NCBI RefSeq assembly: GCF_000377565.1
Contig: NZ_KB898355.1
Location: 186,001-250,000 of the forward strand
Reading direction: 5' to 3'
DNA length: 64,000 bases
Origin: Rhizobium sp. 2MFCol3.1
GTDB taxonomy: Bacteria > Pseudomonadota > Alphaproteobacteria > Rhizobiales > Rhizobiaceae
In this document: piece after piece, positions 52,532-62,475 of the stretch
Position numbering within the stretch: position 1 is the first letter of the stretch
Layout: every line of letters starts with the position of its first letter
Position numbers and translations under genes: made by a program
Notes under the pieces: generated by a model
The model's database searches: none
Told to the model about the DNA's origin: nothing
Seen by the model: the letters and a program-made list of their open reading frames with translations, nothing else

Positions 52532-53449
52532 TCAAGGTCGAGCGTTATGCTCATTCTGTTTGAGGCGCCAGATCAGTGTCTGGCGCACGAAAGCCACGCG
52601 GTGGTTTCGAAGTGCCGCTGGGCTCCATACCGCGTAATAGGTGTTTTGAGGGCGCGCGACGGGCGGGGTGATCTCCATTAGGGTGCCGCGCCCGAGTTCT
52701 TCGCGGCAGAGGTATTCGGGTAAAACCGACCAGCCGAACCCGCTGACCAGGATAGAGCGCAGGCCCCTCAAATCCTGGCTGACGACCGCCGGCGTGGTCT
52801 CGCCGATGTCAATGTGGTTTTCCGCAAGCCAGGCGCAGATCAGCGGCATTGCAAGATTGTAGGCAAGCACCGGTTGTGCCGCCAGGGCCGCGTAGAGGTG
52901 TGGTTGGGCCATGATATTCGCGGCGACTTCGGGCGAGGCGACGGCTACGGTCGTTTCCGTGTGCAGCGCCTCGCTGCGCAGGCGGGAATCATTTGTGGGG
53001 AGTGCCGAAAACCCCAGGTCGCATTGACCTTCGGCCACCATGATGCGGATCTTTTCCCAATCGCCGGTTTGCAGCCGTACCCGCACGCCCGCCTCCAGAA
53101 GCGGGCGCAGAGCCGGACCGATCGTCTCGGCCGCAAAGTCGCTATGGGCAATGATCTGCACCGAGCCGGCGATCTCTGTCGATCGCGAGCGTGCTGTGGC
53201 GAGCGCCGTTTCGGCATGATCCAGCTTGTCGCCGATATCCGCCGCCAGCTCGTCAGCCGTCGCGGTCGGTAGAACGCCCCGTGCATGCCGTTCGAACAGT
53301 GGACGGCCGATGGCCGCTTCCAAGCTGGCGACCTGCTGCGAAACGGCCGGTTGGGTGAGCTCGAGTTTACGCGCCGCGCCGCTAATGGAGCGCTGGCGGT
53401 AGACTTCGGTGAATGTGCGCAACTGCTGAAGATACATTTCCACATCCAT
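52532..53449 (-). CDS. LysR-family transcriptional regulator
   Basis: 305 aa from the ATG at 53449 (MDVEMYLQQ). Another Met follows at residue 5. HTH: LRTFTEVYRQRSISGAARKLELTQPAVSQQVASLEAAIG. Effector domain with CDLGFSALPTNDSRL. Divergent from the coniferyl-type aldehyde dehydrogenase, about 120 bp apart, and hence its probable regulator. Confidence 0.88.
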   Translation of the reverse strand: MDVEMYLQQLRTFTEVYRQRSISGAARKLELTQPAVSQQVASLEAAIGRPLFERHARGVLPTATADELAADIGDKLDHAETALATARSRSTEIAGSVQIIAHSDFAAETIGPALRPLLEAGVRVRLQTGDWEKIRIMVAEGQCDLGFSALPTNDSRLRSEALHTETTVAVASPEVAANIMAQPHLYAALAAQPVLAYNLAMPLICAWLAENHIDIGETTPAVVSQDLRGLRSILVSGFGWSVLPEYLCREELGRGTLMEITPPVARPQNTYYAVWSPAALRNHRVAFVRQTLIWRLKQNEHNARP

Positions 53450-53572
53450 AAAATATTTTATGGGAAGGGGCAATTCCTCTTTGTTTTTCGGCCGGACCCG
53501 CGTCGCTACATCTCCTCGAACCGAACGGGCAGCAATTGGCTGCCTCGCACACGACACTGACGGAGATCAGCC

Positions 53573-54988
53573 ATGGGCACGAATGTCGCCGAGGAATTGA
53601 ATTCCATTCTAACCGCTATGAAGACGTATCATCTCAAGGCGGGTGTCGCCGATGCCGGCCTGCGCAAGGACCGGCTGCAGCGCGCCATCCGCATGCTGCT
53701 CGACAATCACGATCGCCTCGCCAAGGCCATGAGCGCGGACTTTGGAAATCGCAGCATCTATCAGTCGAAGGTCGCCGATATCGCCACGACGGTCAAAGCC
53801 CTGCAATACTCCATCGACAACTTGGAAGCATGGATGCGGCCCGAACAGGTGGCCGATCCTGAGCCGGGCATGACGGCGCGGATCGATCATCAGCCGCTCG
53901 GTGTGGTCGGCGTTATCAGTCCCTGGAATTTTCCGGTCAATCTTGCCTTCAGCCCGCTGGCCGGCGTGTTTGCGGCAGGCAATACCGCTCTCCTCAAGCC
54001 TTCCGAGCTGATCCCGCATACGTCCGAAACGATCGCGGAGCTGATTGCAAGCTATTTCGACCCGATGGAACTGGGCGTCGTCCTTGGAGATGCCGGTGTC
54101 GGCGCGGCTTTCAGCGGTCTGCCTTTCGACCATTTGATTTTTACGGGAAGCACCAGTGTCGGGCGCCACGTCATGCGCGCTGCCGCCGACAACCTCGTGC
54201 CGGTGACGCTGGAGCTGGGTGGTAAATCGCCTGTCGTGATCGCCGCGGATGCCGATGTGAAGGTCGCGGCCGAGCGCACCCTGACGGTGAAGACCTTCAA
54301 TGCAGGCCAGATCTGCCTCTCGCCCGATTACGTCCTGATCGCCGACAACAAGATTGCCGCTTTTATCGATGCGGCCCGATCCCTTGTCGCGGAAAGCTTC
54401 CCAACCAGTCAGACCAATCCGGAATATACCGCCATCGTTACAGACAGGCACTTCGAGCGCCTGGTTGGCCTGCTTGATGATGCGAAGGCCAAGGGCGCCG
54501 AGATCGTCAATCTTGGCCCCGCCGGGGAGCCGATCTACGATCGGAGCACCCGCAAGTTTGCTCCGGTCGCGGTCGTCGGTGCCAATGACGACATGAAGAT
54601 CATGCAGGAGGAGATTTTTGGTCCGCTTTTGCCGATCGTATCCTGCGGCGGCATCGACAAGGCGATTGCCTATATCAATGCCCATCCTCGGCCGCTTGCC
54701 GCCTACTATTTCGGCGCGGGCAAGGAGGAGGCAAACCGATTTGCCCTACAGACGACATCCGGCGCCCTCGTGATCAACGACATCATGAGCCATGCGTCGA
54801 TCGATACCCTGCCTTTCGGCGGCGTTGGCGCAGCCGGCATGGGCGCTTATCACGGCCTGCACGGCTTCCTGCGCTTCAGCCACGCAAAGCCTGTCGTCTT
54901 CCAGAGCGATAGCGGCACATCGGGACTGCGCCTCAGAGCACCGTACGCCGCCAAGCTCGAAGGCCTCGAAGCGCTGTTCGGCAAATAG
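53573..54988 (+). CDS. Coniferyl-aldehyde-dehydrogenase-type aldehyde dehydrogenase
   Basis: 471 aa. Motifs are SPWNFPVNLAFSPLAGVFAAGN, FTGSTSVG, catalytic Glu in LELGGKSPVV, catalytic Cys in FNAGQICLSPDYV (about residue 244) and DTLPFGGVGAAGMGAYHG. Pattern corresponds to CalB-like coniferyl aldehyde dehydrogenases, which oxidise coniferyl aldehyde to ferulate. Short aliphatic substrates are possible. Rhizobial soil life with plant phenolics would fit. Confidence 0.85.
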   Translation: MGTNVAEELNSILTAMKTYHLKAGVADAGLRKDRLQRAIRMLLDNHDRLAKAMSADFGNRSIYQSKVADIATTVKALQYSIDNLEAWMRPEQVADPEPGMTARIDHQPLGVVGVISPWNFPVNLAFSPLAGVFAAGNTALLKPSELIPHTSETIAELIASYFDPMELGVVLGDAGVGAAFSGLPFDHLIFTGSTSVGRHVMRAAADNLVPVTLELGGKSPVVIAADADVKVAAERTLTVKTFNAGQICLSPDYVLIADNKIAAFIDAARSLVAESFPTSQTNPEYTAIVTDRHFERLVGLLDDAKAKGAEIVNLGPAGEPIYDRSTRKFAPVAVVGANDDMKIMQEEIFGPLLPIVSCGGIDKAIAYINAHPRPLAAYYFGAGKEEANRFALQTTSGALVINDIMSHASIDTLPFGGVGAAGMGAYHGLHGFLRFSHAKPVVFQSDSGTSGLRLRAPYAAKLEGLEALFGK

Positions 54989-55126
54989 TTGCGGCATCGG
55001 CGTCAACCGTTCAGGGCGATGCCGATGTGAGCGCGACCGCCGTTCGATCGACGGTCCACGAATTTTGATTGTCGTCGCCACCGGGTGCGAGCGTAGCCGG
55101 TGGCATCCCATACAGGAGATATTATA

Positions 55127-56083
55127 ATGAAGGCAGCAATTTATCACGAGGCCGGCGGGCCGGATGTGTTCCGCTACGTGGATGTCGCGGACCCGGTCCC
55201 GGCGGACGACGAGCTCCTGATCCGCGTCGAGGCGATCAGTATCGAAGGTGGTGATCTTGCCGGCCGGCGCGACCTGATGCCAGGTCAAGACGAGGTGCCT
55301 GGCTATGCCGCTGCGGGCGAAATCCTTCACATCGGCAAGGATGTCGACGGCTTTGTGGTGGGGCAGAAGGTGACCACCTTTCATTGGAAGGGCTCGCATG
55401 CGGAGCTTCGTGCCGTACCCGCGCGCAATTGTTTCGCGGTCCCCGACGGTCTCGATATCGGCATCGCCTCGACCATTCCGGTTGGTCCGGGCACGGCCGC
55501 TTGGGCGCTTCATCTTGCCAAGCTGCAACCCGGCCAGACGGTCCTGGTTCTTGGTGCCGCCGGCGGCGTCGGCCTGGCAACCGTGCAGCTTGCCGCAAAG
55601 CTGGGCGCCCACGTCATCGGTACCGGCACGCGCCCGGAATCGCTCGATCGCGTTCGCGAATACGGGCTCGGCCATGGGATTGTCGTTGGCCAAAAGACCG
55701 CGAGCGAACAGATCCGCGCGTTGTTGGGCGGCAACGAGGTCGATGTCATCATCGACACCATCGGTGGCGACGCGCTCATCGATGCGCTCAAGGTTCTCAA
55801 GGATGGCGGCAATGCCGTGCTGATCGGCGTGTTCGGCGGACGCCACACGATGATCGATGGCGGTAGCCTTCTTGCGCATCGGCACACGATCATCGGTTGC
55901 CTGCTCGGCCCGGAGATGGGCGACGAGATCCCGCGGCGCCTGATCACCGAGCTGTTCGAGATGGCGAAAAAGGGCGACCTCAAAATCCCGATCGACGCCA
56001 GCTTCCCGCTGTCGGACGCGGCAGGCGCTCATCGCCGCGCGGAAGAGCGTGGCCGCATCGGCCGGGTCATCATGAAGCCTTGA
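55127..56083 (+). CDS. Quinone-oxidoreductase-like MDR (zinc-independent)
   Basis: 318 aa, start at 55127 with AGGAGAT. MKAAIYHEAGGPDVFRYVDV, VLVLGAAGGVGLATVQLAAKLGAHVIGTG (NADPH loop) and the YxxD-like area are typical. No structural zinc Cys motif is present, so it belongs to quinone oxidoreductase/crotonyl-type reductases using NADPH. Placed behind the aldehyde dehydrogenase, 138 bp apart. Confidence 0.87.
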   Translation: MKAAIYHEAGGPDVFRYVDVADPVPADDELLIRVEAISIEGGDLAGRRDLMPGQDEVPGYAAAGEILHIGKDVDGFVVGQKVTTFHWKGSHAELRAVPARNCFAVPDGLDIGIASTIPVGPGTAAWALHLAKLQPGQTVLVLGAAGGVGLATVQLAAKLGAHVIGTGTRPESLDRVREYGLGHGIVVGQKTASEQIRALLGGNEVDVIIDTIGGDALIDALKVLKDGGNAVLIGVFGGRHTMIDGGSLLAHRHTIIGCLLGPEMGDEIPRRLITELFEMAKKGDLKIPIDASFPLSDAAGAHRRAEERGRIGRVIMKP

Positions 56084-56125
56084 AGATAGACTTCTGAAGT
56101 CGCCCAGCATGTCTGGGCGTCTGTG

Positions 56126-57010
56126 TCAGACGGCCGGGTTCGATGTCTGAAACTCCCGGGCTTGTGCGGCTAGCCAATCACAAAACAGGCTGGCCTTGCG
56201 GTTGCGCCTCGATCGCTTCAGAGCGACATAGTGGTGGCCGCTGTCGACGAAGCCGAACGGTGCGCGCAAGCGGCCCGCATGGATGTCGTCGACCACATAG
56301 GGCCAGGGCGCGGCGCACATGCCGAGCCCAGCCCGTGCTGCCTCCAGCATGAAGTAGAAGTGCTCGTAATCGACCCGCGGGCCGAGCGAAAGCTGGCGGC
56401 CCGAGCGAGAGCGCCAATCGTTCCAGGCTTGGGGCCTCGTACGTGTGTGAAGTTCCGGGATCGTGCCGAACTCCCCCACATTGTCCTGTGCAAGGTCGGC
56501 GGCGATAACCGGCCCGATCTGCTCCGGAAACAATGGGATGACCTCCGCGCCAGCCGGCCACGGAGGATCGCCGACGCGGATGGCGACATCGACGCCGTCC
56601 CGTTCGAAATCGACCGGCTTCGAGGATGCGGTCAGGCGCACTTCCATCTTCGGGTAATCCGACTGAAAGCGATAGAGCCTGGGGATGAGCCAGCGCATGG
56701 TGAAGGTTCCCGGACAGGAAATGTTGATCGCTCCCTCGTCCGTATCCGCAACCGCGCGCACCGACGCATCGATCTGATCGAATGCCGTGCCGAGCCCAGC
56801 CAGCAAGGTGACGCCGGCCTCCGTAAGCCGCAGGCGGTTCTTCGGCCCCTCGAACAGAGGTACCCCAAGCAGAGCCTCGAGGTGTTGGATCTGCCGGCTC
56901 ACGGCGCTGTGGGTGACGTTGAGTTCGTCCGCCGCGAGCGTCATACGCCCATGACGGCCTGCGGCTTCGAATGCACGCAACGCGTTGAGTGAGGGGATGC
57001 GTCTGCTCAT
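56126..57010 (-). CDS. LysR-family regulator, GcvA-like
   Basis: 294 aa from ATG 57010 (MSRRIPSLNALRAFEAAGRHGRMTLAADELNVTHSAVSRQIQHLEALLG). The effector part with DGVDVAIRVGDPPWP is typical of GcvA-type regulators. It faces the methyltransferase gene divergently and converges with the MDR gene. Confidence 0.9.
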   Translation of the reverse strand: MSRRIPSLNALRAFEAAGRHGRMTLAADELNVTHSAVSRQIQHLEALLGVPLFEGPKNRLRLTEAGVTLLAGLGTAFDQIDASVRAVADTDEGAINISCPGTFTMRWLIPRLYRFQSDYPKMEVRLTASSKPVDFERDGVDVAIRVGDPPWPAGAEVIPLFPEQIGPVIAADLAQDNVGEFGTIPELHTRTRPQAWNDWRSRSGRQLSLGPRVDYEHFYFMLEAARAGLGMCAAPWPYVVDDIHAGRLRAPFGFVDSGHHYVALKRSRRNRKASLFCDWLAAQAREFQTSNPAV

Positions 57011-57161
57011 GTGAGATTTCCGAACATAAGATGTTCGATCATATCGGTTTTCAGTCTGCCTTGCATAGCGGCATATGACGTTCACGGAGCGCCGTTCTTC
57101 CAACAATGAACATGGAGAACCGACGTGTCCGCGTATTTTCATAAGGGAAGGTTCAAGAGCG

Positions 57162-57953
57162 GTGAGTGAAAGACATCAAGACGGCAGCGCTGGCGATGCA
57201 AACTACGGTGTTATCGGCAAGGGATATACAAGCTATCGCCAGCCGGAACCGCATATCGCGGAATTCATCCGACACGCGCTTGGTGATGCGCGCACGGTAT
57301 TGAACGTCGGTGCCGGCGCCGGCTCCTACGAGCCCGTGGACCGCGCGGTCACGGCCGTCGAGCCCTCCGCGTCCATGCGCGCGCAGCGGCCCGCCCATCT
57401 TCCCGTTGCGATCGACGCCGTCGCGGAGAAGCTGCCGTTTGCCGACAAGTCCTTTGACGCGAGCATGGCTTCGTTCACCGTTCACCAATGGTCGGATCTG
57501 GCCGCCGGTCTGGCCGAAATGCGCCGCGTCACCCGTGGGCCGGTTCTCATTCTCACCTGCGATCCCAATGAGCTCACGCGATGCTGGCTGAACGACTATG
57601 CACCGGAAATGATTGCCGTCGAGGCGCGGCGGTATCCGGCCATGGGCGCGATATCCAAGGAGTTGGGCGGGGAGGTCGATATCCTGGCCGTCCCCATTCC
57701 GCTTGGCTGCATCGATGGGTTCGGCGAAGCCTATTACGGCCGGCCAGAGCGCATCCTCGAACCCGGCGCCCGTCTCGCCAATTCGGCATGGAGTTTCGTG
57801 GACCCTAGCATCGGGGAGCGATTTGTCGCCGATCTGAGCCGGGACCTGGGGAACGGGACCTGGGATGCGCGCTATGGCGGACTTCGCACGCAGCCTTTCT
57901 TCGAAGGATCCCTCCGCCTGGTGGTCGCAAGGCCGGGAGATACTGCGTCCTAG
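57162..57953 (+). CDS. Class I SAM-dependent methyltransferase
   Basis: 263 aa from a GTG at 57162. ATG at 57075 is an in-frame alternative but its added part does not look conserved. SAM loop VLNVGAGAGSYEP, acidic end AVEPSAS, and ASMASFTVHQWSDLAAGLAEMRRVTRG are characteristic. The substrate is unknown. Its last 4 bp overlap the convergent autotransporter gene. Confidence 0.8.
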   Translation: MSERHQDGSAGDANYGVIGKGYTSYRQPEPHIAEFIRHALGDARTVLNVGAGAGSYEPVDRAVTAVEPSASMRAQRPAHLPVAIDAVAEKLPFADKSFDASMASFTVHQWSDLAAGLAEMRRVTRGPVLILTCDPNELTRCWLNDYAPEMIAVEARRYPAMGAISKELGGEVDILAVPIPLGCIDGFGEAYYGRPERILEPGARLANSAWSFVDPSIGERFVADLSRDLGNGTWDARYGGLRTQPFFEGSLRLVVARPGDTAS

Positions 57954-60900
57954 AAGCGCGCTTCGAAATTGATGCGCGCCGCGCTGGATTGCAGGCCCTT
58001 GCCGAACTCGCCGGAGTAGCTGAGCGTCAGGCGAGACGATTTGGAGAGTGTCGCGGACACGCCAACCTGTGCCACCAGGGAGTCGCGGGGCATTTCCACC
58101 GCTTCGATGATGAACGGCGACCCTCCGGTAAAAGCGAGGCTTGAACGAGGGGCCACGTCGCCGGCCAGGTGCCGCCAACCCAGCATGCCTGACAGGGTGA
58201 CCGGGACCTCGTTCGCCAGCCAATCCATCGACCAGCGCAACCCGAGCGTGGTGGCGGTGATCGCATCGCTGGCGCTCGACGCCGACAAGGCGGTATCGCC
58301 GCCGGTTTCGCGGAAGCCATCGCTATCCAGGTTCACATAGGCGAGATTGGCGAATGGCTGGAGCTTGATTCCATCGACCTCATGTGTCCAGGAGACATCC
58401 GCGAACACTTGGCTGGTGGCGCTGGCATAGTCGGCGGCCAGCCGATCGGAAAATGTTCCAAACGATATATCGCGCCGGATGGAGGCTTCGCTGTGGCTGT
58501 AGATCGCGCCGCCAGCAAGCGTCACCTTGCCAATCTCGCCCATGGCGTAAAGGCCGGCATGGTAGGAATCGGTATTCGCCTGGGAGAAGGAGTCCTGCCC
58601 ATAGCCGATTATTCCACCGACGCGCCATTGGTCGGTGATGGGTGCGTCGGCGCCGAAGACGATGCCATCGGTCGCGACATTGATAGCAGCAGCATTGCCA
58701 TCACCCGACCAGGTGTTGGAAGACAGATAGCCGGAGGTCCAGAACACCACCGCGTCGTCGCGCTTATCAAGGCCGGAGGCGATCTCGTCGAGAATGGCTT
58801 CGCGGGGGAACCGGCTCTCCCAGAGCAACGCGCTCTTGAGCGAGGCATGAACCTCGCCGCTCAATTGCGTGAAGGCGTCGTCCGCGGTCGCTGCATCGAG
58901 CGGCAGGACCGCGTCGTAGACGCTGCTCCCCGAGCCCAGCGCCTCGACGGCGGTAGCCGTCGCCCGGCCGTTTGCGGTCTGGGCAACATCGGCGAACTGC
59001 ACGCTGTTTCGGTCAAGCTGCATGTCGATGGATGTCGCGTCATAGATCAGCGTCGGCGACAGGAATGCGAAATCGCTTGAGACCGTGTCGAAAGTGCCCG
59101 CAATGCTGCCGGCGGCCAGGATTGTGTAGTTGGTGGCGGTCGCGTAACGGCCGGCCGCAGCCTTGATCACCAGTGTGCCGCCCTCGATAGACACGGCCCC
59201 CGTTGCATTCACACTGTCGGAAAGGCCGTTGGATGTGATATCCACCTGGTAGGTCGAGCCGGCGCGAAAGGTCACGTCGCCGTTGACGCCAAGCGTTGCG
59301 ATGCCTGGTCCGGGTGCCAGCACGCCGCCTGCGTTCACCACCAGTCCACCAATGCTGCCGCTGCCGGACAGAAGCCCGCCATCATCGACATCGACGGCTC
59401 CCGATATGGTGCCGTCGTTGATCAGCGAGCCGCCCGAAACCGTTGCGGCCCCAGTGATCGTGCCGGTGTTGGAGAATGTGCCGGCGTTGTTTTGAAGCGC
59501 TGCGATGGTTCCGTCATTCGCGGCGGTGCCGGAATTGGTGACCGTGCCGGCGACCGCGCCGCTATTGTTGACGAATGTGCCCGCCGCCCCGACAGCGACG
59601 TCGGCCAAGGTCGCATTGTTGACCACACTGCCGCCGTTCACCGTCGTGGCGCCGGTAACCGTGCCGCCTGTGTTGTTGGTGAACGTGCCGGCGTCGTTCT
59701 CAATGGAAGCGATCGTGCCCGCGTTGGTGACCGTGCCGGAATTGCGGATGGCACCGGCGGTGGCGCCCTGGTTGTTGACGAAGGCGGCGACCGCCGCGAC
59801 ATCGGCGTCGGTTATAACGAAATTGTTGGTGACCGTGCCGCCGTGGATGGTGGTCTGTCCAGTGATCGTGCCACCGGCATTGTTGGTGAAGGTCCCGGCC
59901 GTGTTCGCGAGGCTCGTCACGGTTCCGGCATTGGATGTCGTGCCCGCATTGGTCACGGCGCCCGCGTTGGCGCCGGTGGCGTTGGTGAAGGCGCCGGCGG
60001 TTCCGACATCGACGCTGTTCAGGCTGGCATTGTTGGTGACGCTTCCACCGTTAACAGTGGTGCTGCCGGTGACGATGCCGCCCGCATTGTTGGTGAACGT
60101 GCCTGCGTCGTTCTGAACGGAAGCGATCGTGCCGGCATTTGTAACGGTGCCAGCATTCCTCACCGTGCCGGCAATGGCGCCCTGGTTGTTGACGAAGGTG
60201 GCGACCGCAGCGACATCGGCGTCGGTGATGACGAAGTTGTTGGTGACCGTGCCACCTTCGACGGCGGTCTGTCCTGTTATCGTGCCGCCGGCATTGTTGG
60301 TGAAGGTCCCGGCCGTGTTTGTCAGGCTGGCGATAGTCCCGGCATTGGATGTGGTGCCCGCGTTTGCAACCGCGCCAGCGGTGGCGCCGGTGGTGTTGAT
60401 GAACGTGCCGCCCGCGCCGACATTGACGCTGTTGAGGCCGGCATTGTTGGTGACGTCGCCGCCGTTGACCGTCGTGCTGCCGGTGACGACGCCGCCCGCA
60501 TTGTTTGTGAATGTTCCCGCGTCGTTTTGAACGGAAGCGATCGTGCCGGCATTGGTGACGGTGCCGGAATTCCTGACCGTGCCTGCGGTGGCGCCCTGAT
60601 TGTTGACGAAGGTGGCGACGGCGGCGACATCAGCGTCGGTGATGACGAAATTGTTCGTGACGGTGCCGCCTAAGACCGTCGTCGTTCCCGTCACCGTTCC
60701 GCCAGCATTGTTGGTGAAATTGCCGGCGGTGTTGGTCAGGCTGCCGACGGTTCCGGCATTGGTTGTGGTGCCTGAATTGCTCACCCTATCGACGGTTGCC
60801 CCGCTGTTGTTGACGAATGTCGCGCCCGTCGACACGTCGACGTCGCCGGTGGTTCCGTTGTTGGATAGCGCCGTCCCCGTTGCGACCGACGCGCTGCCGA

Positions 60901-61339
60901 GGGTGCCATTCACAGTCACATTGCCGTTGTTGAGGTTCAGCCTTCCATTGAGGTTGCCGTCAAGCGAGAGGCTGCCGCCGTCGAGGCTGACGTCCGAGTT
61001 GACCACCCCGCCTGCGTTGATGCTGACGCTGCCGGAACTGATCGTGGTGCCTGACGTCGTGGTCAGCGTGCCGCTATCGGTCACCGTGACATTGCCGCCG
61101 TCAACGTCCAGGCGCCCTATGGTCACATCGTCGGTGACCTGAGACGATCCGGTGTCGACGGTTGCCGTGTCGGCGGCACCAGGTGCAGCGGGCGTCCAGT
61201 TCGAGCCATTGCTGAATTCGTTATCCGCGCCGCCGCCCGACCATGCCGATTGCGCCAGCGCATGCGTGGGCGCCACGGCGGAGACCAGCGCAGTGAACAG
61301 GCTGAGGCGGCGGAATAATGCCGGGAGCAGTGGTTTCAT
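57950..61339 (-). CDS. Autotransporter (type V secretion) with internal repeats
   Basis: 1129 aa. Signal peptide MKPLLPALFRRLSLFTALVSA, cleavage around APTHALAQ. A Gly/Thr/Asn/Val-rich passenger forms a predicted beta-helix, with seven about 69-residue repeats at residues 155-635. A passenger end around 640-850 leads to the C-terminal beta-barrel (about 860-1129). The barrel reads VVFWTSGYLSSNTWSG..., GGIIGYGQDSF, and ends INFEARF with the terminal Phe required by outer-membrane assembly. The passenger has no visible enzymatic motif, so adhesion or surface structure is the likeliest role. Confidence 0.9.
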   Translation of the reverse strand: MKPLLPALFRRLSLFTALVSAVAPTHALAQSAWSGGGADNEFSNGSNWTPAAPGAADTATVDTGSSQVTDDVTIGRLDVDGGNVTVTDSGTLTTTSGTTISSGSVSINAGGVVNSDVSLDGGSLSLDGNLNGRLNLNNGNVTVNGTLGSASVATGTALSNNGTTGDVDVSTGATFVNNSGATVDRVSNSGTTTNAGTVGSLTNTAGNFTNNAGGTVTGTTTVLGGTVTNNFVITDADVAAVATFVNNQGATAGTVRNSGTVTNAGTIASVQNDAGTFTNNAGGVVTGSTTVNGGDVTNNAGLNSVNVGAGGTFINTTGATAGAVANAGTTSNAGTIASLTNTAGTFTNNAGGTITGQTAVEGGTVTNNFVITDADVAAVATFVNNQGAIAGTVRNAGTVTNAGTIASVQNDAGTFTNNAGGIVTGSTTVNGGSVTNNASLNSVDVGTAGAFTNATGANAGAVTNAGTTSNAGTVTSLANTAGTFTNNAGGTITGQTTIHGGTVTNNFVITDADVAAVAAFVNNQGATAGAIRNSGTVTNAGTIASIENDAGTFTNNTGGTVTGATTVNGGSVVNNATLADVAVGAAGTFVNNSGAVAGTVTNSGTAANDGTIAALQNNAGTFSNTGTITGAATVSGGSLINDGTISGAVDVDDGGLLSGSGSIGGLVVNAGGVLAPGPGIATLGVNGDVTFRAGSTYQVDITSNGLSDSVNATGAVSIEGGTLVIKAAAGRYATATNYTILAAGSIAGTFDTVSSDFAFLSPTLIYDATSIDMQLDRNSVQFADVAQTANGRATATAVEALGSGSSVYDAVLPLDAATADDAFTQLSGEVHASLKSALLWESRFPREAILDEIASGLDKRDDAVVFWTSGYLSSNTWSGDGNAAAINVATDGIVFGADAPITDQWRVGGIIGYGQDSFSQANTDSYHAGLYAMGEIGKVTLAGGAIYSHSEASIRRDISFGTFSDRLAADYASATSQVFADVSWTHEVDGIKLQPFANLAYVNLDSDGFRETGGDTALSASSASDAITATTLGLRWSMDWLANEVPVTLSGMLGWRHLAGDVAPRSSLAFTGGSPFIIEAVEMPRDSLVAQVGVSATLSKSSRLTLSYSGEFGKGLQSSAARINFEARF
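59435..60877 (-). repeat. Tandem repeats within the autotransporter passenger
   Basis: Seven units of about 207 bp (69 codons). Two alternating kinds (A: starts GGTVTNNFVITDADVAAV; B: starts GG[DS]VTNNA.LNSV.VG) make a higher-order unit of 414 bp. Unit order by residue: 155-223 divergent, then A 224, B 293, A 362, B 431, A 500, B 569-635. Adjacent A copies are nearly identical, B copies vary a little more, which suggests recent duplication or gene conversion. Confidence 0.85.
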
Positions 61340-61650
61340 CAGGATCGGCCAACGCTAGCGGACACCCGCGACACATCCACGGGAGGGTTAACGATTCCTA
61401 ACGAAACTCGGTTAACGAAGTCTTACTACGGCTCAAGCGAAGAGCGACCACCCTCGCCAGGAACCGAGGCCGATGCGGCACCGAAAGAGCGCCGCGGAGT
61501 TTTGGTCTAATGCTCCACGCTTTCATCGTCGGCCTGATCCACCGACGTCAGGTCCGGATCGCTCGGGTTGGTCTGGAAGCGCGCCGACGATGTCCCGCTG
61601 CATCTACGCCAGCGACACCGTCGCGCAGAGCGACCGGCCGAGCAGGTGTC
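61340..61650. other. Intergenic region upstream of the autotransporter
   Basis: 311 bp with no convincing gene. The part nearest the autotransporter has three TAACGA repeats (61389, 61399 and 61413). TTAACGAAGTCTTAC at 61412-61426 is a near match to the CtrA box TTAA-N7-TTAA of alphaproteobacteria. The rest holds nothing I recognise. Confidence 0.4.
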
Positions 61651-62475
61651 TCAGCCGGACGCGGCATGCCGGAAGGGGGAACGATCCGGATCAGGATCCG
61701 GCATCGCATCCAGCAGCATGCGCGTATATTCGTTTGTCGGTCGCTCGAAGATATCTCCTACTGGGCCGCTTTCAACCAGCTTTCCACGATAGATCACAGC
61801 GACTTCATCGCAAATATAGCGGATGACGCCGAGATCGTGACTGATGAAGAAATAGGTAAGGCCCAGTTCCTCCTGCAGGCGGTGCAGGAGGTTCAGAACA
61901 TCGGCCTGAACCGAAACGTCGAGCGCCGACGTGGGCTCGTCGAGGATCAGAAATTCCGGCTTGGCGGCAAGTGCCCGGGCAATGCCGATACGCTGGCGCT
62001 GGCCGCCGGAAAACTCGTGCGGATACCGAAACAGATGTTCTTCGCGCAGACCGACCTGCAAGAGTAGTTCCAGCACGCGCTCCGTGCGCTGGCGCGCCGT
62101 CATGGGCACGATGTCGCGGTGGATGACCAGCGGTTCGGCGACGATGTCATGGATCGTCATGCGCGGATCGAGCGAGGCGTAAGGGTCCTGAAAAACGATC
62201 TGCAGGCGCGCGCGCAGGCGGCGCATCTCGGTCGGCGTCAGTTTGGCTATGTCGGCGCCGTCATAAAGGATATTGCCGGAGGTCAGCGTTTCCAGCCGCA
62301 GGATACAGCGTGTCAGCGTCGTCTTGCCGGAACCGCTCTCGCCGACAAGACCAAAGCTCCTGCCTTTTTTGACCCGCAGGCTGACATCGTCGAGCGCCTT
62401 GAAACCCTCGGTGTGGCCGAACAGGCCCTTGCGCTGGCCCGGGAAAATTTTCGAGACGTTGTTGATCTCAAGCAT
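61651..62475 (-). CDS. ABC transporter ATP-binding protein, DppF type
   Basis: 274 aa. Walker A GESGSGKTT at 45-53, FSGGQRQR and LILDEPTSALDV. Slightly shorter than usual: it stops soon after SGPVGDIFERPTNEYTRMLLDAMPDPDPDR, without the C-terminal Cys-rich extension seen in the homologue at 2989-4020. Overlaps the next ATPase gene by one base. Confidence 0.92.
   Translation of the reverse strand: MLEINNVSKIFPGQRKGLFGHTEGFKALDDVSLRVKKGRSFGLVGESGSGKTTLTRCILRLETLTSGNILYDGADIAKLTPTEMRRLRARLQIVFQDPYASLDPRMTIHDIVAEPLVIHRDIVPMTARQRTERVLELLLQVGLREEHLFRYPHEFSGGQRQRIGIARALAAKPEFLILDEPTSALDVSVQADVLNLLHRLQEELGLTYFFISHDLGVIRYICDEVAVIYRGKLVESGPVGDIFERPTNEYTRMLLDAMPDPDPDRSPFRHAASG

Noticed and set aside
59492..60673. 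393-codon plus-strand frame opposite the autotransporter repeats
   Set aside because: It is Gly/Asp/Arg-rich only because it reads the repeat units backwards.
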